From Fusibacter sp963666805 (GTDB taxonomy: Bacteria > Bacillota > Clostridia > Peptostreptococcales > Acidaminobacteraceae), in assembly GCA_963666805.2 (NCBI GenBank), contig CAXXWR010000001.1, positions 391,768-455,767 of the forward strand: a stretch of 64,000 nucleotides of DNA. Reading direction: 5' to 3'. This document shows positions 37,797 to 46,463 of this stretch, piece after piece; position 1 is the stretch's first letter, and the number at the start of each line of letters is the position of its first letter. A program made the translations under genes and the position numbers. Below the pieces are notes generated by a model. The model had not been told where the DNA came from. It did no database searches and was given only the letters and a program-made list of their open reading frames with translations.

Positions 37797-38150
37797 AAAA
37801 AAACTCGTCCTCTATAAAGGACGAGTTTACTCGTTATGCCACCTTTAGCTGCTTTAAAAAAGCACACTGGAAACATTCTACGCTTGACTTTTTATCATTT
37901 TATCTGAATCTCAATCATAAAAAAATCTCACTCCACTATGCAGAGTGAGATATTAAGCCAATCTCATAAAATACCGAAGTCTATCAACTTCTACGCCCTA
38001 TAACGGGAGCTCCCGTCTCGCCTACTTTAACTTCAGCTTGCACTCATAAGTCCATTCAATTTATGTCTTATCTACTGATTTTCACCATCCATCAGCTCTC
38101 TACAAGATATCTATAAATCTACTACTCTTAATCAACGCTTTGTCTCATTT
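37797..38150 (-). promoter_or_regulatory. Trp T-box leader with two antiterminator/terminator modules
   Basis: The leader senses uncharged tRNA(Trp). Stem I begins with AGAGTAGTA (near 38,130) and the specifier reads TGG at 38054-38052 (GAA-TGG-ACTTATGA). The stem III segment ACGGGAGCTCCCGT follows. Module 1 has GATTGGCTTAA (TGGC at 37960-37957) and a terminator at 37951-37917. Module 2 has AAAGGTGGCATAACGAG (TGGC at 37841-37838) and a terminator at 37828-37797. TGGC matches a G discriminator, as in tRNA(Trp). Only one stem I with a specifier is visible, so this is a partly doubled T-box. Confidence 0.9.
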
Positions 38151-38160
38151 GATTAAAATT

Positions 38161-38188
38161 ATTTTATACTACTCTACAAAAATGTCAA
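38161..38188 (-). promoter_or_regulatory. Promoter of the trp operon
   Basis: TTGACA (38188-38183) and TAAAAT (38166-38161) are spaced 16 bases. It lies just before the T-box leader. Confidence 0.75.
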
Positions 38189-38202
38189 GTTTTTTTTAAA
38201 AA

Positions 38203-38901
38203 TCAAGCCCTATTCACTTCTTCTTGCAGACACTTTTGATCCAGTATTTTAAAAGAAGATTTATGATAATCAATCCATGAATCGGATTTCATCAGACTCA
38301 GTTCTCTTGACAAAGACGGCCTTGAAACATTGAAAAATTCAGCCCATTCGTCACGGTTCATGCTAATTTGAAACATAAGACTCTTATTCAGCTCAGCCTG
38401 CTCTAGTAAAAAAGCAGAAATCTTCCCTTTGAGGGTTTTTAAAGACAAATAATTAACTTTTCGATTTAATACCATGGCTTTTTTAGACATCATCTTTAAT
38501 AGATTCTTAATCAGCATTTGGTGACTTTGACAGCTTTCTTGACAAGTTCCAATTACTTTTTCTGGTGATACAAATGCAATCGTTGCATCTGTTATGGCTG
38601 TAATATCTGCTGGATACTTGGCTTCATCTAAAAAGCAAACCATTTCTCCAAATATATCCCCTCTTGATAAGGTCGTCATAAGTAATCGGGTTCCACTAAA
38701 CCGTGCTTTTGACACCATGACTTGTCCTTCAATGACAATGCCAATACCCTTAAATGAATCCGCTGCAGTAAAGATAGTTTGTCCCTTTTTATAAGCCTTT
38801 ATACGCGTATTAAGGCAACCTAATAACGGTTGAACACTTTTTGACGAAATCCCCTTAAAGAGCGCTGTTGACTCAATAATCGTCATCACCGATTCTTGCA
38901 T
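38203..38901 (-). CDS. Crp/Fnr family transcription regulator
   Basis: The 232-residue protein has an N-terminal cyclic-nucleotide-binding-like beta roll (about 10-120, with IVIEGQVMVSKA and LSRGDIFGEMVCFLDE), a dimer helix and a C-terminal winged helix with NRDEWAEFFNVSRPSLSRELSLM. There is no FNR-type N-terminal cysteine set. GGGGG stands 6 bases before the ATG. The effector is unknown. It lies between the trp promoter and nhaC and may be transcribed on its own. Confidence 0.9.
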   Translation of the reverse strand: MQESVMTIIESTALFKGISSKSVQPLLGCLNTRIKAYKKGQTIFTAADSFKGIGIVIEGQVMVSKARFSGTRLLMTTLSRGDIFGEMVCFLDEAKYPADITAITDATIAFVSPEKVIGTCQESCQSHQMLIKNLLKMMSKKAMVLNRKVNYLSLKTLKGKISAFLLEQAELNKSLMFQISMNRDEWAEFFNVSRPSLSRELSLMKSDSWIDYHKSSFKILDQKCLQEEVNRA

Positions 38902-38952
38902 GCATTACCCCCATCTTTTTTTGATTCCTATTATACCATTTTTAACCACAAA

Positions 38953-39001
38953 AACAAAAAACCCCTTTGAGTGATTTTATAGATAACACTCAAAAGGGGT
39001 T
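38953..39001 (-). terminator. Terminator after the nhaC-family gene
   Basis: AACCCCTTTGAGTG (38960-38973) pairs with CACTCAAAAGGGGTT (38987-39001), with one bulged base. On the minus strand a T run follows. Confidence 0.85.
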
Positions 39002-39047
39002 AAACACTTTCAATTAATTTGACCTGCTCATCAGAAGGTCACTTATT

Positions 39048-40460
39048 CTAAGCCGTTTTAGGTGTAAATTCTGGTTCTTCCTCTGCATCTACTTTTTCCA
39101 TTGTAATCCCTGTAAAACCATAGAAGATAGAGATAAGTGGATTCAATAAGTTAAGAATACAGAACGGAATATAGGTAAAAGGCGCCAGTCCTAATGTTGT
39201 AATCATAAAGGCACCACAAGTATTCCATGGAATCAGTGGAGAAGTTAACGTTGCACTGTCTTCAAGAGCACGTGATAAGTTTTTAGGTGCAAGTCCTCTT
39301 TCATCATAAGCCCCTTTAAACATACGCCCAGGAATAACAATAGCAAGATATTGGTCACCGGCAACGATGTTCATCGTAATCGCTGTCACTATAGTAGAAA
39401 CCACCAACGAACCTGTACTTCTTGCCATTTTAAGAATAACTTCTGCTAAAGCTTGTAACATTCCTGTTTTTTCCATAACGCCACCAAAAATCATGGCACA
39501 CATGATGAGTGAAATCGTCCCCATCATACTATTTAATCCTCCACGTTGCAAGAGTTCATTAATCATCACATTACCTGAATCTGCACTATAACCATAATGT
39601 AATGCATTAATGACACCACCTAGTGTTGCCCCTTGGAAAATTATAGCTGCAATCCCACCAAGAATAGCTCCTGCAAATAGTCCAGGAATAGCAGGTACTT
39701 TCATGATTACAAGAGCAATAACAATAACAGGAACCAATAGTAAAAGCGGACTTAAATTAAAGTTAGCTTGTAAGCCGAGGTTAATTTGACTAATTAACGA
39801 CGCATCCATTTGGCTACCTCCATATTTAAAGCCCAATATTAAGAAAAAGATAATGGATATAATGTATGACGGCCCTGTGGTATAAACCATATGTTTGATG
39901 TGATCAAATAATTTGGCGCCTGCCATTGCAGGTGCTAAGTTAGTCGTATCCGAAAGAGGTGACATTTTATCTCCAAAATAAGCACCAGAAATAATAGCTC
40001 CACCAATCACTGGTGATGGAATACCAAGTCCCATACCAACACCCATAAGTGCAATCCCAACAGTCCCCGCGGTCGTCCATGATGACCCTGTTGAAATAGA
40101 AACAATCGAACACATTAACACAGTTGCAACCAAGAAAATTTTAGGTGATAAAATTTTAAGACCATAGTAGATCATCGTTGGCACTACACCTGATAATATC
40201 CAAGTCCCAATAACCATCCCTATAATCATTAGAATAATAATAGCCCCTAGTGACATTTTAATCGTTTCGACGATCCCTTCTTCAATTTCTTCCCACTTGA
40301 TTTTCAAAAAAACCATGGCAATAATTGATGCGAAAATCGCTGATGTGAATAATGGTATATGCGGTGATGCCTCGACAAATCGAATTGCATAGACCAAAGT
40401 GACAATTAAGAAAATAACCGGAATAATTGCAATACCTGGTGATACTTTCTTCTTTTGCAT
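39048..40460 (-). CDS. nhaC: NhaC family Na+/H+ antiporter
   Basis: The 470-residue membrane protein has about eleven or twelve hydrophobic segments. It carries the family motifs STGSSWTTAGTVGIALMGVG and GAYFGDKMSPLSDTTNLAPA. Related members exchange malate/lactate or sodium for protons, so the exact cargo is not certain. AGGGGAGGC precedes the ATG. It lies directly downstream of the YcbA/YcbB-like pair, though a terminator separates them, and it may be that pair's target. Confidence 0.88.
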   Translation of the reverse strand: MQKKKVSPGIAIIPVIFLIVTLVYAIRFVEASPHIPLFTSAIFASIIAMVFLKIKWEEIEEGIVETIKMSLGAIIILMIIGMVIGTWILSGVVPTMIYYGLKILSPKIFLVATVLMCSIVSISTGSSWTTAGTVGIALMGVGMGLGIPSPVIGGAIISGAYFGDKMSPLSDTTNLAPAMAGAKLFDHIKHMVYTTGPSYIISIIFFLILGFKYGGSQMDASLISQINLGLQANFNLSPLLLLVPVIVIALVIMKVPAIPGLFAGAILGGIAAIIFQGATLGGVINALHYGYSADSGNVMINELLQRGGLNSMMGTISLIMCAMIFGGVMEKTGMLQALAEVILKMARSTGSLVVSTIVTAITMNIVAGDQYLAIVIPGRMFKGAYDERGLAPKNLSRALEDSATLTSPLIPWNTCGAFMITTLGLAPFTYIPFCILNLLNPLISIFYGFTGITMEKVDAEEEPEFTPKTA

Positions 40461-40514
40461 AAATGCCTCCCCTAATATAATATGTTTTTATTATAAGGAG
40501 TATTGTCAGAAAAA

Positions 40515-40560
40515 TTAAAAAAAATTCAAAAAGATTTACGTAAACCTCTTTGAATTTTCT
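40515..40560 (-). terminator. Terminator after the YcbB-like regulator gene
   Basis: A long A/T-rich stem pairs AAATTCAAAAAG (from 40522) with CTCTTTGAATTT (to 40558). On the minus strand a run of T follows. Confidence 0.75.
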
Positions 40561-40586
40561 GAAAATTATTGTTGTTTTTGAATTCC

Positions 40587-41441
40587 TCAAATAGTTTCAT
40601 CTACACAAAGTATGAGATTATCTACAAATTTCATAATATTGATTTTGCCACCATAGCGTTTTTTACCCCTTCTATACTCCATTTCCATCATCACTTGTTC
40701 AAAATCAAAGAGCGTATTAGAATACTTCACAAAAGTATCATTTAGGTAATCTTCAATACCAAGACATGCCAAATTAGTCATCCCCTTATTAATAGCACGT
40801 CTTATGCGCTGCTCTGTTGCCTTAGGATTATCTGAAATTTTACAAGAAATATCCTTCAGTTTTGCTTGTCCTTTTGAACCTTTTACAATTAAACACAATT
40901 GAATGAGCTCGTCACATCCTGATTCACCTAAAATGCCTAACTTACTAAAAATAATTTTTGACTTTTTAATAAAAAAATCATCATTTGAATTTTTTTCTAA
41001 CAGCGGGATCTCTTTCATCGGTCCATTGATATCTGCACCTACAAGGTGTTTAATTTGAGAAAGGCTTCTTTCCAATTTAATTTGGTCACCTACTATCTGA
41101 ATCACTTTCGTCACTTCTTTTTTATTAACAGGTTTTGTAATATAAAAATGAATCCCATTTTCATAAGCTTCTCCAACTATTTTTTTAGAAGAAACTTGAG
41201 AAATCATAATACACTTTAGCTCTGGTAAAACGGCTAGACATTGTTGTGTTAAAGATGCGCCATCTAGTTGAGGCATCAGCATATCTGCAATTAAAATATC
41301 TGGTTTTAATAACTTAATTTCTTCAAGTGCTTTTAAGCTATCTGTCTGCTGACCAATAACTTCACCGAGATGACCGTCTACAATAATCTCTTGAAGCATT
41401 TTGACAATACTTTTATCATCATCAATTAAATAAATCTTCAT
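40587..41441 (-). CDS. YcbB (GlnL)-type response regulator
   Basis: The 284-residue protein has an N-terminal receiver domain with D-D-D near residue 7, phosphoacceptor Asp in ADMLMPQLDG (about residue 53) and KPVNKKE. The C-terminal half (about 150-284) matches the YcbB DNA-binding domain, with ATEQRIRRAINKG and MEYRRGKKRYGGKIN. The start at 41441 follows AGGGGGAAA; the longer frame overlaps the kinase stop. The B. subtilis relative controls glutamine use, but the target here is unknown; the adjacent antiporter is a candidate. Confidence 0.85.
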   Translation of the reverse strand: MKIYLIDDDKSIVKMLQEIIVDGHLGEVIGQQTDSLKALEEIKLLKPDILIADMLMPQLDGASLTQQCLAVLPELKCIMISQVSSKKIVGEAYENGIHFYITKPVNKKEVTKVIQIVGDQIKLERSLSQIKHLVGADINGPMKEIPLLEKNSNDDFFIKKSKIIFSKLGILGESGCDELIQLCLIVKGSKGQAKLKDISCKISDNPKATEQRIRRAINKGMTNLACLGIEDYLNDTFVKYSNTLFDFEQVMMEMEYRRGKKRYGGKINIMKFVDNLILCVDETI

Positions 41442-41451
41442 GATTTTCCCC

Positions 41452-42732
41452 CTATTCAATAGATGTTCTAGGTACTACTAATATAAATGTAGTCCCCTGT
41501 CCAAGTGATGATTCGACCCTAATAGACCCATCTAAGTAATCTTCAATAATATCTTTTACCAATGTCAATCCAATCCCTCTATTTGAATTGCCTGTTTCTC
41601 TATCATATTTAGTGGAGTACCCCGGATTAAAGATATATTCTATGGCATCCTCCGCAATACCACAGCCTGTATCTGATACTCTAAAAATATGTTCTTCGTC
41701 AGTAACATCATGTAATAAGGTAACTTCTCCACTGTCATTGCATGCTTCATAAGCATTAGAAATGAGATTTCTGAGAACAGACATTAACAAATGGTGTTCC
41801 CTAATAAAAACTTGCGATTTACATTTTATATGTAAAAGCGTATGATTATTTCTTTTTTTACTGTCCCTATTAAAAGTATGTTCTAACATCTTTAACATGT
41901 CTGAAAGATTAATCATTTCATTGGATTGTTCATTGACAATAATGTCTTCTATTCCTTCAATACTTCTAAAATAATTTTTTTTAATTTCATGGACATTTTT
42001 AGCAATGTTCAGTGCCATTTGCTTTTGCTCTTGAGCACTGTAGGACTCATATTCTGAATAAAGCGAAAAAGCTTCATTCATGACTGATTCCACATGCTCA
42101 CTGTTGCGACCTAAGAAGTACATTTCTGCTCTTAAATCAGAAACAATATTGACGAGCCTTCTATAACGCTCATCATGTTCTTCTTTTCGTAAGAAGGATT
42201 GATAATATTCATAAAGTCCTGCCAATGAAGAAGCAATAATCCCCCGGATTCCCGCAACTAAAAACAAGGTTGCACTGACATTTGATGAAAAATAACTTTC
42301 AAATCCAAAACGTGTTAAATACTCTACGGTATTGCCTAAAAAATCACTCATAATCGCTGCAAAAAACAATAAAATAAGTGTTTTTCGATCTCTTCTATAA
42401 AAAATAAAATAAAAAACAAGACCATAAATCAAATCAAAAAATAAAAAATTAAAATCGGACCAAAATGCGCTTGCAAAAGAACCATAAAAATAATAGCCTG
42501 TTAAAGTCCGATAAATGAGTCCAATAGACGCAACAAACCAAGATGTCACAATTGGATTTAGATTGCGTTCAAAATAATAGTAAATAGGAAGAATCGCCAC
42601 CGAAAGATTAATTGTAAATCCCCATGGAAATGCCGACAACTTAAAGGAAGCTAATAAGGCATCTAACAGCCCTATAATCACCATTTTAATAATTAAGTTG
42701 CGATTAAGGCTTTGTCTAATCCATCTTTCCAT
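41452..42732 (-). CDS. YcbA (GlnK)-like membrane sensor histidine kinase
   Basis: The 426-residue kinase has about six membrane segments in residues 15-185, a coiled linker and a non-canonical histidine motif NVHEIKKNYFRSIEG. The ATPase domain has NLISNAYEAC, DTGCGIAEDAI and NRGIGLTLVKDI. This layout is that of YcbA/GlnK-type sensors paired with YcbB regulators. Its start overlaps the DUF2161 gene by 17 bases, and the regulator gene follows 10 bases on. Confidence 0.88.
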   Translation of the reverse strand: MERWIRQSLNRNLIIKMVIIGLLDALLASFKLSAFPWGFTINLSVAILPIYYYFERNLNPIVTSWFVASIGLIYRTLTGYYFYGSFASAFWSDFNFLFFDLIYGLVFYFIFYRRDRKTLILLFFAAIMSDFLGNTVEYLTRFGFESYFSSNVSATLFLVAGIRGIIASSLAGLYEYYQSFLRKEEHDERYRRLVNIVSDLRAEMYFLGRNSEHVESVMNEAFSLYSEYESYSAQEQKQMALNIAKNVHEIKKNYFRSIEGIEDIIVNEQSNEMINLSDMLKMLEHTFNRDSKKRNNHTLLHIKCKSQVFIREHHLLMSVLRNLISNAYEACNDSGEVTLLHDVTDEEHIFRVSDTGCGIAEDAIEYIFNPGYSTKYDRETGNSNRGIGLTLVKDIIEDYLDGSIRVESSLGQGTTFILVVPRTSIE

Positions 42733-43447
42733 CTTGTATTGACTCCTTTGCCCTTAATAAAGCTTCAATAATATCCTCATATTCTTGAAGTGCGGCGTAA
42801 CCTTCCTCAGATAAAGTATATAACCCCCAGCTCACTTTCTCAAACCAGCCATAATAGTTTTTATTAAGTACCTGACCAACTGAACGAATTCCCGTATTAT
42901 ACTGGGCTAACTGTGCAGGTGATGCCTCGCCTTCTCGCTTAAGATAATGTGCCAAAATTAATGTCTGCTCTCTATAAGCTGTCATAATCTTTTGACGGGT
43001 CACCCCGCCCTGATTGATATTGAGTTTCCTTGCCTTAAATTCTTTAAGTAAGCGCTCTTTTTGCCTTAAAGACTGACGTTTACTCTTTGATAAGTCAAAC
43101 AGTTTGGGCTCAATATATTCTTCTACGCGTGGAGGGTCATAATGAAATTTAACAAGCAAAAGACCTATGTGTAACCGTCTTAGTACTTGTAAGGTTTCCT
43201 TAAATCGTTGGCGTTTAACTGCCTTTTCTGAATAAGGAATCCCAATATAGACAATATCAGCGACTCTTTGTCGATCAACTGCTTGGTTAATCACTTCAAG
43301 ATTAAGGCTCTTTTTCAATTCAACAGCAACAACTGATCCATCTGGATCAACTCCCATTAAATCAATTTTGCCCACTTCAGCCTGAACAGATACGCCAAGC
43401 TCTTCAAGCCAAAGTTTTATGGGCAAACTCAATTGTACTTCCTGCAT
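42716..43447 (-). CDS. DUF2161-type PD-(D/E)XK nuclease-like protein
   Basis: The 243-residue protein has a restriction-endonuclease-like core at the N-terminus: GKIDLMGVDPDGSVVAVELKK shows the D...ExK pattern, with an E in the first strand (EVGK). The last 90 residues form a winged-helix-like region (RSVGQVLNKNYYGWFEKV). DUF2161 is a described uncharacterised family; a nuclease activity is only inferred. It lies between pepA and the sensor kinase, overlapping the latter by 17 bases. Confidence 0.7.
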   Translation of the reverse strand: MQEVQLSLPIKLWLEELGVSVQAEVGKIDLMGVDPDGSVVAVELKKSLNLEVINQAVDRQRVADIVYIGIPYSEKAVKRQRFKETLQVLRRLHIGLLLVKFHYDPPRVEEYIEPKLFDLSKSKRQSLRQKERLLKEFKARKLNINQGGVTRQKIMTAYREQTLILAHYLKREGEASPAQLAQYNTGIRSVGQVLNKNYYGWFEKVSWGLYTLSEEGYAALQEYEDIIEALLRAKESIQDGKMD

Positions 43448-43451
43448 TCTA

Positions 43452-44909
43452 TTAATTTCCTAACTTTTTAGCTAAATGATAAAGGGTCGACACACCGTAA
43501 CCAGTCCCACCATTTTCACGAAAATCTTTAGACTCTCTATAGGCTGTCCCTGCTATGTCTACATGAACCCAAGGTTTGTCTTTCACAAATTCACCAATGA
43601 ATAGACCCGCCATAATCATCCCTGGTCCTTTAGGAATATTGGTTAAGTCTGCTTCTTTATGTTTTAAGCCCTCTTTATAAGCCTCAAAAGTCGGCATTTT
43701 CCATACTTTTTCGTCTGCTTTATGTGCCGCTTTTTCAAACATTTGACAAAAATCATCGTGGTTTGAAATAATCCCCGCTGCCTCATGTCCTAAAGAATGA
43801 ATGACCGAACCTGTAAGTGTCGCAATATCCACTACATAATCAGCATTTTCTTTTTCTATCACATAATTAACACCATCAATTAAAGTTAAACGTCCTTCTG
43901 CATCTGTATTACCAATGTAGATCGTTTTTCCTGCCATCGAGGTGATAATATCACCGGGACGATAACTATCGCCTGAAATCATATTTTCACATGCTGCTAC
44001 AACGGCTGTTACATTGATTTTAAGTTTCATTTTAGCAATAGCTGTCATGGCACCAATTACGGCACTTGCTCCCCCCATGTCACTTTTCATATCAGCCATT
44101 CCAGATGTAGGTTTAATAGATAATCCACCTGAATCATAAGTTAAGCCTTTTCCAACTAGACCTAGGGTTTTACCTTTATCGCCACCCCCTCTATAGCGCA
44201 TAACAATTAATTTAGGAGCTTGAACAGATGCTCTTGCAACTGCTAAATAAGCACCCATATTAAGGGCTTCAATCGCATCAAAGTCTAAAACTTCTGCTTC
44301 AAAGCCATAATCTTTTGCATACTGTTCTACTTTACTCGCCAAAACACTTGGTGTTAAATCACATGAAGGTAAATTAGTCAATTGACTAGATAAAACAGCT
44401 GATTGTCCTAAAACAAGGCCTTCATCAAACGCCCCTTGATCAAGCATATCACTGACAAAATCAATGGTCATTGGCTGAACTTTTTTGTCCTTTTTATCTG
44501 TTTTATAAGTGTCAAAAGAATACTGAGAAAGTGCCATCATTTCTGCCATATTTCTTGAAAGACTTTTAGCATTTGTAATATATTTTTTCATCTGACTCAA
44601 ATCAATGACAATCTTTTCATTATATGACAAATGATATTTCCGAATCATTTTTCCCATAGCAACTTTTATTTTATCTGAACAATAAGTGTCTTCATTACCT
44701 ATTCCAACAAGTGCCACACTTACATAATGTCCTTCCCATTCAATCTCAGAATAAAAAGAAGTGCCTGCTTTTCCATCGAATTGATCTCGTTTTTTTAAGG
44801 TCTCCACCCATTGTTCTAACTTTAAAGAAGAATCCGGCAATTCAAGACTTTCATCAAGTGCTATAATATAACCATCGTAATCTTTATCTTCATATTTACT
44901 ATAAATCAT
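43452..44909 (-). CDS. pepA: Leucyl aminopeptidase (M17)
   Basis: This cytosolic dimetal aminopeptidase has 485 residues. The metal and active-site motifs GKGLTYDSGGLSIKP, MKSDMGGA and NTDAEGRLTL are intact. The N-terminal region is the variable M17 domain. It ends four bases before the DUF2161 gene, and a terminator separates it from gatB. Confidence 0.94.
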   Translation of the reverse strand: MIYSKYEDKDYDGYIIALDESLELPDSSLKLEQWVETLKKRDQFDGKAGTSFYSEIEWEGHYVSVALVGIGNEDTYCSDKIKVAMGKMIRKYHLSYNEKIVIDLSQMKKYITNAKSLSRNMAEMMALSQYSFDTYKTDKKDKKVQPMTIDFVSDMLDQGAFDEGLVLGQSAVLSSQLTNLPSCDLTPSVLASKVEQYAKDYGFEAEVLDFDAIEALNMGAYLAVARASVQAPKLIVMRYRGGGDKGKTLGLVGKGLTYDSGGLSIKPTSGMADMKSDMGGASAVIGAMTAIAKMKLKINVTAVVAACENMISGDSYRPGDIITSMAGKTIYIGNTDAEGRLTLIDGVNYVIEKENADYVVDIATLTGSVIHSLGHEAAGIISNHDDFCQMFEKAAHKADEKVWKMPTFEAYKEGLKHKEADLTNIPKGPGMIMAGLFIGEFVKDKPWVHVDIAGTAYRESKDFRENGGTGYGVSTLYHLAKKLGN

Positions 44910-44991
44910 CTTAACTTCCTCCTCTATGGCTTATTTTGTATCCTTTTATCACGTCATGATATCACTTTTATTATAGCATCTTTTGGGACAT

Positions 44992-45021
44992 TAAAAAGCG
45001 AGAAACCCATTATTTCTCGCT
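44992..45021 (-). terminator. Terminator of the aspS-gatC-gatA-gatB operon
   Basis: AGCGAGAAA (44997-45005) pairs with TTTCTCGCT (45013-45021). On the minus strand TTTTTAA follows. Confidence 0.85.
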
Positions 45022-45034
45022 CTTCAACTCTCTT

Positions 45035-46462
45035 TTATCTGTAATCATTCAAACACTTTTGAAACACTTCAAGTGTTACTTCAGGATCTGCTTTTCCTTT
45101 TGTATGTCTCATCATTTGTCCAATGAAGGCTTGAACTGCTTTTTCTTTACCCGATAAGTAATCCAAAATAATTTTGGGCTGATCTTCCAAAATACGTTGT
45201 CCAATTACATAGAGTTTTTCAATATCTTTAAGCGGCATTAAATCTTTTCGTTCAATAAATTCAAGTGGCATTTCATTAGAATTCCACACCCCTTCAAGCG
45301 TCTTTTTAGCCAACCCGTAATGAATATTACCCGTCGCTAATAAATCTGAAAGTCCTTTCATTTGCTGGCATGTAATGCCTATTTGATCATCATCCGATTT
45401 ATTCATTATTGCCAATACTTCGTTGGTAATGAGTTTAGCACTTATCTCTGGATCAGCACCTTGTGACAAACAGGCAGTAAAAAAGTCTGCCATCTCTTTG
45501 GAACTGACTAATAATTCAGCAACTGATTTTGAAAAGCCATAATTTTTCATATAGTCACTGACTAAAACATCTGGCATAAGTGGTAAGTCTGCTTCAATAC
45601 TTTCAAGATAAGCATCTGTTATCACAATCGGCATCAAGTCAGGGTCTGGAAAATAACGATAGTCATGAGCATCTTCTTTGGTTCGCATTGAAAAAGAGTC
45701 GCCCTTCGCTTGATCCCAACGTCTTGTTTCTTGAATAACGTGTTCGCCTTTTTCAATTACACTGATTTGTCTCTTCGTTTCACTTTCTATCGCTTTCATA
45801 ATTGAAACAAATGAATTGAGATTTTTCATCTCTGTTCTCGTTCCGAATAACTCACTGCCCTTCTCTCTAATTGAAAGGTTTACATCACATCTAAAAGAGC
45901 CTTCGTTCATTTTACAATCCGAAACATCTGCAAATAAGAGCATAGAACGCAGTTTTGTCAAATAAGCCTTTACTTCATCAGCACTACTCAAATCAGGTTC
46001 AGAAACGATTTCTATCAGTGGGACACCACAACGATTGTAGTCAATATAAGTCCCCTTTTTATCATGAATTAATTTTCCTGCATCTTCTTCTATATGAATT
46101 CTTGTAATACCGATTCTTTTCTCCTCACCCTCAACAAGAATATCAATATGTCCCTGCTCACAAAGTGGCAAGTCATATTGTGAAATTTGATACGCTTTAG
46201 GTAGGTCAGGATAAAAATAGTTTTTGCGATCTTGCTTGCCGTGTCTTGTAATTTGACAATGTGTAGCAATGCCAGCTTTTACAGCATACTCAACGACCTT
46301 CTCATTTAAAACGGGCAGCGTGCCCGGCATCCCCATACATACTGGACAACAGTGTGTATTCGGTTCACCGCCAAATGCAGTTGAACAACTGCAAAAGATT
46401 TTAGAAGCTGTTTTAAGTTCAACATGGACTTCAAGCCCAATAACGATTTCATATTCTGTCAT
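45035..46462 (-). CDS. gatB: Asp/Glu-tRNA amidotransferase subunit B
   Basis: GatB binds the misacylated tRNA and its kinase site activates the Asp or Glu side chain. It has 475 residues. Its motifs are YEIVIGLEVHVEL, CPVCMGMPGTLPVLN, HGKQDRKNYFYPDLPKAYQISQYD, and the C-terminal YqeY-like helical domain. The start at 46462 follows AAGGAGGC and sits one base past the gatA stop; the longer upstream frame overlaps gatA and is rejected. Confidence 0.97.
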   Translation of the reverse strand: MTEYEIVIGLEVHVELKTASKIFCSCSTAFGGEPNTHCCPVCMGMPGTLPVLNEKVVEYAVKAGIATHCQITRHGKQDRKNYFYPDLPKAYQISQYDLPLCEQGHIDILVEGEEKRIGITRIHIEEDAGKLIHDKKGTYIDYNRCGVPLIEIVSEPDLSSADEVKAYLTKLRSMLLFADVSDCKMNEGSFRCDVNLSIREKGSELFGTRTEMKNLNSFVSIMKAIESETKRQISVIEKGEHVIQETRRWDQAKGDSFSMRTKEDAHDYRYFPDPDLMPIVITDAYLESIEADLPLMPDVLVSDYMKNYGFSKSVAELLVSSKEMADFFTACLSQGADPEISAKLITNEVLAIMNKSDDDQIGITCQQMKGLSDLLATGNIHYGLAKKTLEGVWNSNEMPLEFIERKDLMPLKDIEKLYVIGQRILEDQPKIILDYLSGKEKAVQAFIGQMMRHTKGKADPEVTLEVFQKCLNDYR

Positions 46463-46463
46463 T

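Noticed and set aside
37845..37916. A second full T-box in the trp leader
   Set aside because: The stretch between the two modules is too short for stem I and has no specifier context like those of the other leaders.
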